Shown here: in pieces, positions 1 through 9,383 of the stretch | Layout of the letters: each line of letters starts with the position of its first letter | How positions within the stretch are numbered: position 1 is the stretch's first letter | NCBI GenBank assembly: GCA_031294825.1 | Contig: JAUMPM010000065.1 | Span: 1-36,090 of the forward strand | DNA: 36,090 nucleotides | Direction of reading: 5' to 3' | Source: Collinsella sp. | GTDB lineage: Bacteria > Actinomycetota > Coriobacteriia > Coriobacteriales > Coriobacteriaceae | Notes under the pieces: model-generated | Seen by the model: the letters and a program-made list of their open reading frames with translations, nothing else | Database searches by the model: none | Told to the model about the DNA's origin: nothing | Position numbers and translations under genes: made by a program

Positions 1-322
1 AGGAATTTCTCGGGGCCGCCTCTCGGCGGCCTTGCGAAAAACAAATCCAAGTTAGACCATTTCAAATGGTTCGATGTCTGCCCGGATGCGACACTGAAGT
101 TAGTGTCCATCCTCGCAGTATCCGGTTCTCAAGGTGCACGCCCTCGCGGCTGATCCGGTCCGACCGGGCCGCGCGGCAAGGAGATATATTGCCAGACCGG
201 AGGGGCCCCGTGGGCGGGAATCTGGGCGTACACATTTCCTACACAGTTTGGGATTCGACTAACGTTTGCCAGCCGTTAACTACCGCTCGCCGAGCATCTC
301 TTTATATAAGGCAGTCTCATGG
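1..322 (-). other. Non-coding region resembling an rRNA-operon leader
   Basis: No convincing gene is seen here. On the minus strand the stretch holds a boxA-like sequence (121-139), a stem-loop at 90-107 (GACACT/AGTGTC), a stem-loop at 56-70 (ACCATTT/AAATGGT) and a perfect 7-bp stem with a TCTC loop at 14-31. A boxA followed by small hairpins is the usual layout just upstream of 16S rRNA in actinobacteria, so a 16S gene may begin just beyond base 1, pointing left. The 16S gene is not in the window, so this is inference. I could not pick a convincing -35/-10 pair. A 16S-23S spacer is less likely because no 16S 3' end is present. Confidence 0.35.
121..139 (-). promoter_or_regulatory. boxA-like antitermination sequence
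   Basis: On the minus strand the sequence reads GTGCACCTTGAGAACCGGA, which resembles the boxA/CTTTGAGAAC elements found in leaders and spacers of Gram-positive rRNA operons. Such sites load Nus factors onto RNA polymerase. The call depends on an rRNA operon lying to the left of the window. Confidence 0.4.
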
Positions 323-1723
323 TTAAAGCGGATACGTCCCCCTAGCTAAAGCACAGCCAGCATCGAGCAACTCATCGCGTTCTTCCACCGAGAACCCCTC
401 GGCGTAGACGCGCACCACTGGTTCGGTCCCACTAGGACGGACCAGCAGCCACGTGTCATCCTCGAATGCCAAACGCAAGCCATCCATATGACTAACGTTT
501 TGCGGCACCTTGCCACAAATCGACTTGGGGTTTACGCCCGGCAGCAGGGTCCGTAACGTTTCGGCATCTTCGGCCTCAAGGCGTAAATCGCGTCGACCGT
601 AACTCGTCTTACCAAAACTGTCCTCGAGTTGGTCGACCAGAACGCCCAAAGGTGCGTCCGTCTTTGCCATAAGCTCACACAGAATCAGGCAGGCGAGGAT
701 TCCATCGCGCTCGGGCATATGCGCGGCGATGCCGATACCACCGGCTTCTTCGCCGCCTATGAGGACGCCGCCCTTCTTCATCTCTGCCGCTATATATTTG
801 AAACCGACCGGTTTGACGGTCACGCGGCAGCCAAGCGCCTCGGCAATGCGACGCACGAGCGTCGAGCACGAAAGATTGACGACGACGCGCCCCTCCAAAT
901 TACGAAATTGAACCAAGTCGCCCAAAACGAGCGCCATGATCTGATGCGGATGTATATATCTGCCGCGCTCGTCAACCGCGCCGATACGGTCGGCGTCGCC
1001 GTCGGTCACCAGGCCAGCGCAAGCTCCGTCCTCGATAACCGTGCGCTCGCAAGCGTCCACCCAAGGCTCAACGGGGTCGGGGCAGATATCTTCTTGGTCA
1101 GACGCCTGCCCGGCGTGAATCTCGTGCACCTCAACGCCAAGCTCGCGCAGCAAGTCGGCTAGATAGCCCTGGGCTGCGCCGCCCATGGGATCAACAACCA
1201 CGCGCAGGTGCGCGGCGCGGATGGCTTCGGCATCGACAAACGATGCCACCGCCTGCATATAGTCAGGAATAATATCCGCGGTGCGATATTGCCCCTCGAT
1301 CCCCATTGGCTCGGGAGCCACGGTCTCTTCGAGCTCTTCGATGACATCCTGGTTGGCGGTCGAGCCGTCACCCATGCGAATCTTGAGGCACAGATAACCC
1401 TGCGGATGATGGGACCCCGTCACCATGAGCGCGCCGCACGCCTCACCGTCATAAGCCGCCGCCCACGTAAGGGCAGGGGTCGGAACAGGTCGCGAAGCGA
1501 GCACGGCGTCCAGCCCGTGCGCTGCTAGCACGCCCGCCGCAAGCTCAGCGAACTCGCTCGCCAGGGGCCGGGTGTCGAACCCTATATATACCGTTTTGCC
1601 CGGATTGGTCTTTTGCCACAACTCGCCGACGGCATCGGCGATACGGGCAACGTTATCGGCAGTGAAGTCCTCATCGACGCGAGCGCGCCAACCGTCAGTT
1701 CCAAAATGAATTATCGCGCACAC
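323..1723 (-). CDS. Phosphoglucomutase/phosphomannomutase family protein
   Basis: An alpha-D-phosphohexomutase, which moves a phosphate between C1 and C6 of a hexose phosphate through a phosphoserine enzyme in the cytoplasm. All four family signatures are visible: FGTDGWR near residue 7, the phosphoserine loop TGSHHP with Ser about 104, the Mg2+ loop DGDADR about 241-246, the sugar loop GGEEAGG about 323-329, and the phosphate-binding RPSGTEP about 429-435. At 466 aa it is of normal family size. I chose a GTG start at 1723 because GAGGTG lies 7 nt upstream (1731-1736) and the family fold begins at once; the open frame runs back to a GTG at 1783 without a good ribosome site. The substrate (glucose, mannose or glucosamine phosphate) cannot be told; the GlmM-type spacing is not obvious. 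It ends just before the putative rRNA leader. Confidence 0.88.
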   Translation of the reverse strand: MCAIIHFGTDGWRARVDEDFTADNVARIADAVGELWQKTNPGKTVYIGFDTRPLASEFAELAAGVLAAHGLDAVLASRPVPTPALTWAAAYDGEACGALMVTGSHHPQGYLCLKIRMGDGSTANQDVIEELEETVAPEPMGIEGQYRTADIIPDYMQAVASFVDAEAIRAAHLRVVVDPMGGAAQGYLADLLRELGVEVHEIHAGQASDQEDICPDPVEPWVDACERTVIEDGACAGLVTDGDADRIGAVDERGRYIHPHQIMALVLGDLVQFRNLEGRVVVNLSCSTLVRRIAEALGCRVTVKPVGFKYIAAEMKKGGVLIGGEEAGGIGIAAHMPERDGILACLILCELMAKTDAPLGVLVDQLEDSFGKTSYGRRDLRLEAEDAETLRTLLPGVNPKSICGKVPQNVSHMDGLRLAFEDDTWLLVRPSGTEPVVRVYAEGFSVEERDELLDAGCALARGTYPL

Positions 1724-1846
1724 GCGCAGACACCTCACAGTGTTTGGATCATGGTACGCGTGAGGTATACCCGCAACACGCACTCAGCAACCTGCCGGCA
1801 CCAGCATTCACCATTTGGGCAAATGCTGCCGAGGACATGCAAGCAA

Positions 1847-1877
1847 TAAAAAAAACCGCCCCGTATGGAGCGGTTTT
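1847..1877 (-). terminator. Rho-independent terminator after the methyltransferase gene
   Basis: On the minus strand an 11-bp stem (AAAACCGCTCC pairing with GGGGCGGTTTT, one G-U) with an ATAC loop is followed directly by a run of T. It begins 5 nt after the methyltransferase stop codon. Because of its A/T tails it may also act on the plus strand. Confidence 0.85.
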
Positions 1878-1882
1878 GCCCT

Positions 1883-2776
1883 TTATATATCGAGCGCCTC
1901 GGCCATCGCGGCCGTAGTGATTGCCGTGGTTCCACAGCAACTGCCCACCATTGCGGCACCGGCATGTCCCCATTCGATGCATGCGCGCGCGAAAGCTTCG
2001 GGGTTCTCGTGCCATACGGGGCCATCCTGAGTCTGGACCGGATCGCCCACATTGGGACGCACCGTGACGGGAGTAGTCGCCGATGCAACCATCCTGGGCA
2101 CCGCCGCGTTCGCGGCCGCAAGCGAACAGCAATTAACACCAACCGAGTTTGCGCCGTGTTTTTCGGCGTACAAAACGGCTGCCTCGATGTTGAGGCCATC
2201 GCCCAACAGGTCGCCTTTATCGTCAACGACAAAACTCACCAGAACAGGCATGCCGTCGGCGGCATCTCGAGCGCCGGCAAGCATGGGCTGCAAATTACGG
2301 ATAGACGTCACCGTCTCGATCAGCAGACCGTCAACGCCGGCATTGAGCAAGGCGTGCGCCTGTTCGCGCGCAATGCCTCGGATTTCACGATACTCGGCAG
2401 AGTCCTCGGCAAACCACTCAATACCGATCGGGCCCATCGAGCCCAGCAGCAGCTGAGGGTGCGCCTGGCGGGCATCGTCGACGGCCCCGCGATTGACCTC
2501 CGCCACGGACGGCGAAATCTGGTCGTGCTTGAGGGCATAGCTCGATGCCTGAAAGGTGTTGGTAATGAGCACCTGCGCGCCGGCGGCGACATACAAGCGA
2601 TGGATACGAGAAACGGTCTGCGGCTCTGCCAGATTCCAAAACGCCGGTGGAATGTCGGCGGCATCGTACTCACTCAACAAGACACTGCCCATGGGACCCT
2701 GCGCCAACAAGGTCTCGCTCGACAAGCGGCGCGTAAGTTCCTCGGCACCAAAGCGGTTGTAATAACTCGAATCCAT
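1883..2776 (-). CDS. Homocysteine S-methyltransferase
   Basis: A 297-aa single-domain member of the homocysteine S-methyltransferase (S-methyl_trans) family, which makes methionine by moving a methyl group (from S-methylmethionine, SAM, betaine or similar) to homocysteine. The zinc ligands are visible as the GVNC motif (Cys216) and the CC pair of GSCCGT (Cys280, Cys281; usual form GGCCGT). The N-terminal GPMGSVL loop and ITNTFQAS segment also fit. The ATG start at 2776 is 10 nt past the stop of the DtxR-type regulator, so the two genes almost surely share a transcript. It is MmuM-like in size, but the methyl donor is not shown by the sequence. A methylcobalamin-dependent partner enzyme cannot be excluded. 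Confidence 0.85.
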   Translation of the reverse strand: MDSSYYNRFGAEELTRRLSSETLLAQGPMGSVLLSEYDAADIPPAFWNLAEPQTVSRIHRLYVAAGAQVLITNTFQASSYALKHDQISPSVAEVNRGAVDDARQAHPQLLLGSMGPIGIEWFAEDSAEYREIRGIAREQAHALLNAGVDGLLIETVTSIRNLQPMLAGARDAADGMPVLVSFVVDDKGDLLGDGLNIEAAVLYAEKHGANSVGVNCCSLAAANAAVPRMVASATTPVTVRPNVGDPVQTQDGPVWHENPEAFARACIEWGHAGAAMVGSCCGTTAITTAAMAEALDI

Positions 2777-2786
2777 ATATATCCCG

Positions 2787-3209
2787 CTATTCCTCGACGC
2801 TGATTCCCTGCTTTTCGAGATAGGCGAGCCAGCGGCTCATCGTGTCCTCGGATAGCGCATGCTCCATCATGCAGGCCTCGGAATCGGCTCGCTCAAATTC
2901 GACACCGAGCTCCTGAACCAAAAACGTGCGAATGAGGCGATGACGGTACCAGATAGCCGTACCAACCTCGCGGCCGCGATCGGTCAGGACTACCTTGCCG
3001 TAGTGCGATTGCTCGACAAGTTCGGATGCCTTGAGCGCCGAAACCGCTTTATTGACCGATGCCTTGGAGACGCCAAGGCGCTGCGCGATGTCGACCGATC
3101 GCACGCCGTTGGTTTCCCCCTCTTCGCTTTCAATGCGAACCATGCACTCCAAGTAGTCTTCGTTCGCCACCGTCAGATGTAGTTCGCGCGAGCTAATTGT
3201 CGTATCCAT
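2787..3209 (-). CDS. DtxR/MntR-family metal-dependent transcriptional regulator
   Basis: A 140-aa winged-helix repressor plus metal-binding dimerisation domain, without the C-terminal SH3-like domain of DtxR, so short like MntR. DNA-binding helix: about residues 36-60 (VDIAQRLGVSKASVNKAV). Metal-site residues by alignment from memory: Asp18 and Glu21 (NEDYLE), His90 (YRHRL), Cys113, Glu116 and His117 (EACMMEH). Asp18 is MntR-like while Cys113 is DtxR-like, so iron versus manganese cannot be assigned. The start at 3209 has GGGACGGAAG just upstream; an in-frame ATG at 3230 has no ribosome site. It heads a two-gene unit with the homocysteine methyltransferase, diverging from pepT. A perfect inverted repeat at 3263-3282 lies between the two promoters and is a candidate operator. 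Confidence 0.85.
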   Translation of the reverse strand: MDTTISSRELHLTVANEDYLECMVRIESEEGETNGVRSVDIAQRLGVSKASVNKAVSALKASELVEQSHYGKVVLTDRGREVGTAIWYRHRLIRTFLVQELGVEFERADSEACMMEHALSEDTMSRWLAYLEKQGISVEE

Positions 3210-3262
3210 GATCTTCCGTCCCTTCTGCATTCAATGGCTGATTCTACCCCATCCAAGCGTCG

Positions 3263-3282
3263 CGGTATGCCGTGGCATACCG
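3263..3282. promoter_or_regulatory. Perfect inverted repeat, candidate operator
   Basis: Arms CGGTATGCC and GGCATACCG separated by GT form a perfect 20-bp palindrome between the divergent regulator and pepT genes. On the minus strand a TAGAAT (-10-like) at 3241-3246 puts the -35 region inside the palindrome. On the plus side TAGAGT at 3286-3291 follows directly. Its size and place suit a dimeric repressor, most simply the adjacent DtxR-family protein. This is inference. Confidence 0.55.
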
Positions 3283-3329
3283 TGCTAGAGTTCTTGTTGC
3301 ACACGACGACCAAGATTGGAGCGGTCTTT

Positions 3330-4577
3330 ATGGAAAACACCACCACGAACCCCGATGTCCTCGAGCGCTTTTTGCGCTACGTCCAGATCAACACGCAGTC
3401 CGAGGATGCAAACTGCGACCAGGTACCCTCGAGCGCCGTTCAGTTTGACCTTGCCAACGTGCTGGCTGAAGAGCTGCGCGAGCTTGGTGCGGAAGATGCC
3501 CACGTGACCGAGCACGCCTATGTCTGCGCGCATATCCCCGCAAGTGCGGGCGCTGAGGACAAGCCCGCCCTGGGCCTGATTGCCCATCTCGACACCACCG
3601 AAGTTGCACCGGGCGCCGGCGTGAAGCCGCACATCGTACACTACGAAGGCGGCGACCTGGTCTGTGGCACGGTTGACGGTAAGCCCGTTGCCATGAGTAC
3701 CGCCAAGCTTCCCGCCCTGAACGACCTCGCGGGTGAGGACTTGGTCTGCAGCGATGGCACCACGCTGCTGGGCGCAGACGACAAGGCAGGCGTCGCCGAG
3801 ATCATGTCGCTTGTCGCGCGTATCGCTCAGGACCCTTCTCTGCCCCATCCCGCACTCGGCATTTGCTTCTGCCCTGACGAGGAGATCGGCCACGGAGCCG
3901 AGCTGTTGGATATCGATACCTTTGGCTGCAAGTACGCCTACACGGTCGACGGCGGCCCCATCGGCGAGCTGGAGTGGGAGTGCTTTAACGCCGCCGAGGT
4001 GACCGTCCGCTTTGAGGGCCAGTCCATCCACCCGGGCGACGCCAAAGGCCGTATGGTCAACGCAGGCAATCTGTTCTGCGACTTCAACGCGTTGCTCCCC
4101 TACGTGCAGCGCCCGGAGTATACGGAAGGCTACGAGGGCTTTTATCACCTTGAGGGTGTATCTGCGACCGTCGATCACGCCACAGCGCGCTATATCGTCC
4201 GCGACCATGACGCCGCCAAGTTCCAGCAGAAACTCGACCTTATTGATGCCGCCGCCTCGATGCTCAACCAGCGTCTGGGTGAGGAGCGCGTGACGGTCGA
4301 GATTAAGCAGCAGTATCGAAATATGGCCGAGATCGTTCGTGACTATCCCGAGCTTATTGATGTTGCCAAGGAAGCCTACCTTGCCTGCGGCGTTGAGCCC
4401 CAAGTGCTGCCAATTCGTGGCGGCACCGACGGCGCTCAGCTGTCGTTCCGCGGTCTGCCCTGCCCCAACCTTTCCACCGGCGGCTATTGCTACCACGGCG
4501 TCAACGAGTTTGTCCCGGTCAGTTCGCTCGTCAAGATGACCGACGTGCTCCAGGAGCTCGTCGCCCGCTTTGCATAA
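3330..4577 (+). CDS. pepT: Peptidase T (tripeptide aminopeptidase)
   Basis: Cytoplasmic M20B zinc exopeptidase that removes the N-terminal residue from tripeptides. 415 aa, close to the usual 405-410. Di-zinc site residues are visible: His86 and Asp88 (HLDT), bridging Asp150 (LGADDKAG), Glu184/Glu185 (DEEIG), Asp207 (DGGPIGE) and a C-terminal His in YHGVNEF. The tripeptide-specific RGGTDGAQLSF segment is present. I take ATG 3330 with GGAG 8 nt upstream; an open frame runs back to 3234 but through the likely promoter and palindrome. A strong terminator follows 27 bases after the stop, so it appears monocistronic. Confidence 0.93.
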   Translation: MENTTTNPDVLERFLRYVQINTQSEDANCDQVPSSAVQFDLANVLAEELRELGAEDAHVTEHAYVCAHIPASAGAEDKPALGLIAHLDTTEVAPGAGVKPHIVHYEGGDLVCGTVDGKPVAMSTAKLPALNDLAGEDLVCSDGTTLLGADDKAGVAEIMSLVARIAQDPSLPHPALGICFCPDEEIGHGAELLDIDTFGCKYAYTVDGGPIGELEWECFNAAEVTVRFEGQSIHPGDAKGRMVNAGNLFCDFNALLPYVQRPEYTEGYEGFYHLEGVSATVDHATARYIVRDHDAAKFQQKLDLIDAAASMLNQRLGEERVTVEIKQQYRNMAEIVRDYPELIDVAKEAYLACGVEPQVLPIRGGTDGAQLSFRGLPCPNLSTGGYCYHGVNEFVPVSSLVKMTDVLQELVARFA

Positions 4578-4603
4578 GCCTGGCTGCACAAGTCCAAAAG
4601 ACG

Positions 4604-4642
4604 AATCGCCCCGTCCTCAACCAAGAACGGGGCGATTTTTTT
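4604..4642 (+). terminator. Rho-independent terminator of pepT
   Basis: An 11-bp stem (AATCGCCCCGT with ACGGGGCGATT) and 12-nt loop are followed by a run of seven T. Position and T tract fit pepT on the plus strand. Confidence 0.9.
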
Positions 4643-4748
4643 GCTGCAATGAGAACAGGTTGACGCACGCCAGCCTCTTAACGCAAGGAGTGTCCCAAAC
4701 TGCCGGTACAAAAGGAACGTCCCCAAGTGCCAAGTGTTCCGGCAACGC

Positions 4749-4911
4749 CGATGTTTTGGCAACGACAGCGAGCGGGTCGCATTTGAGACAAGGTGACGTG
4801 AAGCGAAAGGGCGCTGACCTTCTGGTCGCGCCCTTGAAGTTGAACGTCAGATTGTCCAAATGCGGCCCGCGCAGCGTCGAGTCGTTACGGCGTTTGGTAA
4901 AACGCCGTAAC
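4749..4911. repeat. Structured intergenic repeat, copy 1
   Basis: Non-coding element between the convergent pepT and LCP genes. Bases 4765-4879 match 20409-20523 at 113 of 115 positions. The core folds as a nested stem-loop: GGGTCGCATTTG pairs with CAAATGCGGCCC, continued after a bulged A by GACAA/TTGTC; then TGACGT/ACGTCA; then AAGGGCGC/GCGCCCTT capped by GACC-TTCT-GGTC. A separate perfect 12-bp hairpin with GGTA loop lies at 4884-4911, ending one base from the LCP stop codon. There is no T tract, so it is not a standard terminator. The left flank (cgatgttttggcaa) is shared with copy 3. It may be a mobile palindrome or a 3'-UTR RNA element. Confidence 0.85.
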
Positions 4912-4912
4912 T

Positions 4913-6148
4913 CTAGTAGTTGGCTTCGTAGCCGTTGCCGTCGCCGGTGGGCTCTTCGTAGTAGTCCGAATCGCTCGAATCGCTTGAGTCATCGGAATCG
5001 TCAGAGCTGACCGATGAGGTTGCGGTACCGTTTGCGTAGTCGTCAGACGTGTTGTTGTTCAGGTCGCCGATCGTAGAGCTGGAACCGTCGGAAAGACCCA
5101 TGGTGTTGGGACCCTTGGGATCCTTGCCAGCATCGACGCGCTCCATCATTTCCTTGAGCTCGTCCTCGTAGACAAAGACGTAGCTCACACCGTCGATCAT
5201 GGTGCTGTCGTCGGCGTACGAAGGCAGGTTGGCCGAGTAGATACCGTCGACATCCATACCGCGCATGGCGTTGACCGTAGCCACGATATCCTGAACGCTC
5301 ATATCGGTTACGAGCATATCGGACAGCGAATTAACCAGGCCAAAGATCTTCGTGGCATCGAAGTTATTGAGAATCTGGTTGGCAAGGGCGCCAAGCACCT
5401 GACGCTGGTGGCGCATGCGCGTGTAATCGCCGTCGGCATAGGTGTAGCGGCAGCGGGCATAGGTAAGGGCGGTGGCACCGTCCATATGCTGCTGGCCAGC
5501 GGTAATCTTAATATCCAGGTGCTCGGGGTCGTCAACATCATCGGTTGCGTTAATGTCGATACCGCCAACCGAATCAATCAGCGCCTGCATACCGTCGAAG
5601 CTGACCTCGGCATAGTGGGAAATCTGAACACCGCACAGCTCGTTGACCGCCTCGACCATGGCCTCGGCGCCGCCAACGGTATGGCAGGCGTTGATCTTCA
5701 TGGTCTCGCCCTTGTACTCGACCTTGGTGTCGCGCGGAACGGAAATGAGCGTCGCCTGCTTTTGCGTGGGGTCGATGCGTGCCAGGATAATCGAGTCGGC
5801 ACGATACGTATCCTCGCCCGGACGGCCGTCGGTGCCAAGAAGCAGCACGTAGAACGGATCCTTTGCCTCATCGGTGTCAACCAGAACCCGACGCAGATTG
5901 TCGGTAATGACATTAGAATCGCCGAGCTTGCCCATAATGGTGGCAAACCACAGGCCGGCAGCGGTAGTGGCACTCAGCAGCACGCCAAGCACGACAATGA
6001 GCGCGACGTGACGAATCGTGTGGCTACGACGACGTTGACGAGCGCGCTCGGAATAGCGAGCCACGTTATCGCGACTGTAGATCTTGGCCTGCGCACCAGT
6101 TGAGGGTCTTCGGGCGGTGGTATCCGCGAGGGGCTTTTTATTAAACAT
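4913..6148 (-). CDS. LCP (LytR-CpsA-Psr) family cell-wall protein
   Basis: Membrane-anchored LCP enzyme, the family that attaches undecaprenyl-linked glycopolymers to peptidoglycan outside the cell. 411 aa: a basic cytoplasmic tail (1-45, ending RQRRRSHTIRH), one membrane helix (about 47-70, HVALIVVLGVLLSATTAAGLWFA broken here by no charge), then the LCP domain. Family residues are seen in LLGTDGRPGEDTYRADSIILARID, LISVPRDTKV and LTYARCRYTYADGDYTRMRHQRQVL. The C-terminal 60 residues are low-complexity Ser/Asp-rich (SSDDSDDSSDSSD), probably a flexible spacer. ATG 6148 is preferred over the TTG at 6154. It starts 12 bases after murA and is probably co-transcribed with it. Its stop codon abuts repeat copy 1. 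Confidence 0.9.
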   Translation of the reverse strand: MFNKKPLADTTARRPSTGAQAKIYSRDNVARYSERARQRRRSHTIRHVALIVVLGVLLSATTAAGLWFATIMGKLGDSNVITDNLRRVLVDTDEAKDPFYVLLLGTDGRPGEDTYRADSIILARIDPTQKQATLISVPRDTKVEYKGETMKINACHTVGGAEAMVEAVNELCGVQISHYAEVSFDGMQALIDSVGGIDINATDDVDDPEHLDIKITAGQQHMDGATALTYARCRYTYADGDYTRMRHQRQVLGALANQILNNFDATKIFGLVNSLSDMLVTDMSVQDIVATVNAMRGMDVDGIYSANLPSYADDSTMIDGVSYVFVYEDELKEMMERVDAGKDPKGPNTMGLSDGSSSTIGDLNNNTSDDYANGTATSSVSSDDSDDSSDSSDSDYYEEPTGDGNGYEANY

Positions 6149-6160
6149 AGGCAACCTGTA

Positions 6161-7444
6161 TTAGTAGATGACGGGATCGGGGACGGTAGCATGCTCGACA
6201 TGCGCGCCGAGCGCCTGCAGCTTTTCGACAAACTGCTCGTAGCCGCGCTTGATGTGATGGATAGCCGAAACCTCGGTCGTCCCGTCGGCGATCAAGCCCG
6301 CTACGACGAGGGCCGCTCCGCCACGCAGATCGGGCGAGGTAACCTGTGCGCCCGAGAAGCCCTTGACGCCATGAATCATGGCATGATGACTCTCGATACG
6401 AATGTCGGCACCCATGCGCACCAGCTCAGAGGCAAACATAAAGCGATTCTCGAAGATGTTCTCGGTAATAACGGAACTGCCGTCGGCAAGGGCGGAGAGT
6501 ACCATAATCTGCGCCTGCATGTCCGTCGGGAAGCCGGGGAACGGAAGCGTCTGGATGTCGACCGGCTTGATACGCTCGGCACGGTTCACATGGACACCAT
6601 CCTCGACGCGCTCGCAATCGATACCCATGAGCTCCATCTTCTTGAGCACCATGCCCAAGTGAATGGGGCAAAAGCCCGTGACATCGACACCGCGATCGTC
6701 GGCCATCAACGCACCGGCAACGATAAAGGTACCGGCCTCGATGCGGTCGCCTACTACGCGATGGGTAACAGGATGCAGCTCTTCCACGCCCTCGATGGTC
6801 ACGACAGGCGTACCGGCGCCAACAATCTTGGCGCCCATCTCGTTGAGCATGTTGGCGAGATCGACGATCTCGGGCTCGCGGGCGGCATTGTCGATAACCG
6901 TGGTGCCCTGCGCGCGCACGGATGCCATAATGAGGTTCTCGGTCGCACCGACACTGGCGAACTCGAGCGTGACGGTGGTACCGCGCAGACCTTGGGGCGC
7001 ATTAGCGTTGATGTAACCGTGGGCGGTATCGAACTCAACGCCCAGGGCCTCAAGACCAAGAATGTGCATATCGATCTTGCGAGCACCCAGGTTGCAGCCG
7101 CCCGGCATGGCGATCTTGGCGCGATGGAAGCGACCCAGCAGGGGTCCCATCACGGCGGTGGAAGCACGCATCTTGGCAACGAGCTCGTAGGGGGCCTCCC
7201 AAGAATCGACCTGAGAGGTATCAATCTCGAGCGTGTGCTCGTCAAGGACATCGATTGTGGCGCCCATACCCTTGAGCACCTTGCCCATCACGTGGACATC
7301 GGAAATATCGGGCACGTTCTGCAGCGTCGTCTTGCCCGGCGCCAGAAGCGTTGCCGCCATGAGTTTGAGCGCGGAGTTCTTGGCGCCCGAAACGGGCACA
7401 GAGCCTCCGATGGCGTGGCCACCCTCAACGCGGATAATATCCAA
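6161..7444 (-). CDS. murA: UDP-N-acetylglucosamine 1-carboxyvinyltransferase
   Basis: First committed enzyme of peptidoglycan synthesis: transfers enolpyruvate from PEP to UDP-GlcNAc in the cytoplasm. 427 aa, the standard length. Visible residues: Lys22-Asn23 (SGAKNSALK), catalytic Cys117 in MPGGCNLGARKID (so likely fosfomycin-sensitive, unlike Asp variants) and GFPTDMQAQ. The start is TTG at 7444 with GAAAGGG about 6 nt upstream. Those bases directly follow the terminator of the ATP synthase operon, so the promoter must overlap the terminator or transcription must read through. murA downstream of atpC is also the order in Bacillus. Confidence 0.95.
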   Translation of the reverse strand: MDIIRVEGGHAIGGSVPVSGAKNSALKLMAATLLAPGKTTLQNVPDISDVHVMGKVLKGMGATIDVLDEHTLEIDTSQVDSWEAPYELVAKMRASTAVMGPLLGRFHRAKIAMPGGCNLGARKIDMHILGLEALGVEFDTAHGYINANAPQGLRGTTVTLEFASVGATENLIMASVRAQGTTVIDNAAREPEIVDLANMLNEMGAKIVGAGTPVVTIEGVEELHPVTHRVVGDRIEAGTFIVAGALMADDRGVDVTGFCPIHLGMVLKKMELMGIDCERVEDGVHVNRAERIKPVDIQTLPFPGFPTDMQAQIMVLSALADGSSVITENIFENRFMFASELVRMGADIRIESHHAMIHGVKGFSGAQVTSPDLRGGAALVVAGLIADGTTEVSAIHHIKRGYEQFVEKLQALGAHVEHATVPDPVIY

Positions 7445-7456
7445 GGTCTACCCTTT

Positions 7457-7496
7457 CAAAAAGCATGCCCGGGGTGGCTGGGCCATCCCGGGCATG
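7457..7496 (-). terminator. Terminator of the ATP synthase operon
   Basis: Minus-strand stem CATGCCCGGG/CCCGGGCATG, extended inwards by ATGGC/GCCAC with one wobble to about 15 bp and a 3-nt loop, followed by CTTTTTG. It starts 36 nt after the atpC stop and its T tract is only about 13 nt from the murA start. Confidence 0.85.
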
Positions 7497-7532
7497 ATGT
7501 GTTCGCAAATGGTCGAACGCTAAATCGTTTGA

Positions 7533-7925
7533 CTATTGGGCAAGCTTGAGCTTACACCATGCGATTTCATTATAGAGGTAGGCGCGGCGTGCATCATCCT
7601 CCGACAAATTACCCAGCTTCTCTTCAAAACCTTGAATATCAGCTTTAAGCTTGTCGGCATCGACGGTCGCCAAATCGCAAGCGCGCTCGGCGAGAACGGT
7701 CACGACATCGTCCGCAACCTGGGCATAGCCGCCGGCCACGGCAAACGTGTGGTCGACAGTGCCCATGGCCTTATCGGAAACGCGAACGTAACCGCGGTCG
7801 ATCGTGCAGATCTCGCTGGAGTGAGCAGGCAGAACGCCAAACTCGCCATCCGTGGACGGAATCGACACAAACGCAGCGTCGCCCTCATAGGCGCAGCTCA
7901 CGGGGCACACGATGCGGATACGCAT
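7533..7925 (-). CDS. atpC: F1Fo ATP synthase subunit epsilon
   Basis: Central-stalk epsilon subunit of F1, 130 aa. The N-terminal beta-sandwich (about 1-85) is recognisable by PSTDGEFGVLPAHSSEI and FAVAGGYAQV; the C-terminal helical hairpin (88-130) is shorter in sequence conservation. It is last in the operon, 3 nt after the atpD stop, and is followed by a strong terminator. Confidence 0.95.
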   Translation of the reverse strand: MRIRIVCPVSCAYEGDAAFVSIPSTDGEFGVLPAHSSEICTIDRGYVRVSDKAMGTVDHTFAVAGGYAQVADDVVTVLAERACDLATVDADKLKADIQGFEEKLGNLSEDDARRAYLYNEIAWCKLKLAQ

Positions 7926-7928
7926 AAC

Positions 7929-9382
<1,454 letters not shown>

Positions 9383-9383
<1 letters not shown>

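Noticed and set aside
1..322. tRNA, tmRNA, SRP RNA or RNase P RNA
   Set aside because: None of the conserved sequences (TTCGA arm with CCA end, GGATTCGAC, GGAAGCAGC, GAGGAAAGTC) is present in a proper setting.
66..326. 86-codon open frame on the plus strand
   Set aside because: No ribosome site or recognisable domain; the stretch is better explained as the non-coding leader on the other strand.
4749..4911. Repeat copy 1 as an ordinary terminator for the LCP gene
   Set aside because: The hairpins are strong but no T tract follows on the minus strand in any of the copies.
4570..5010. 146-codon frame on the plus strand after pepT
   Set aside because: It runs through the pepT terminator and repeat copy 1 and then antisense to the LCP gene.
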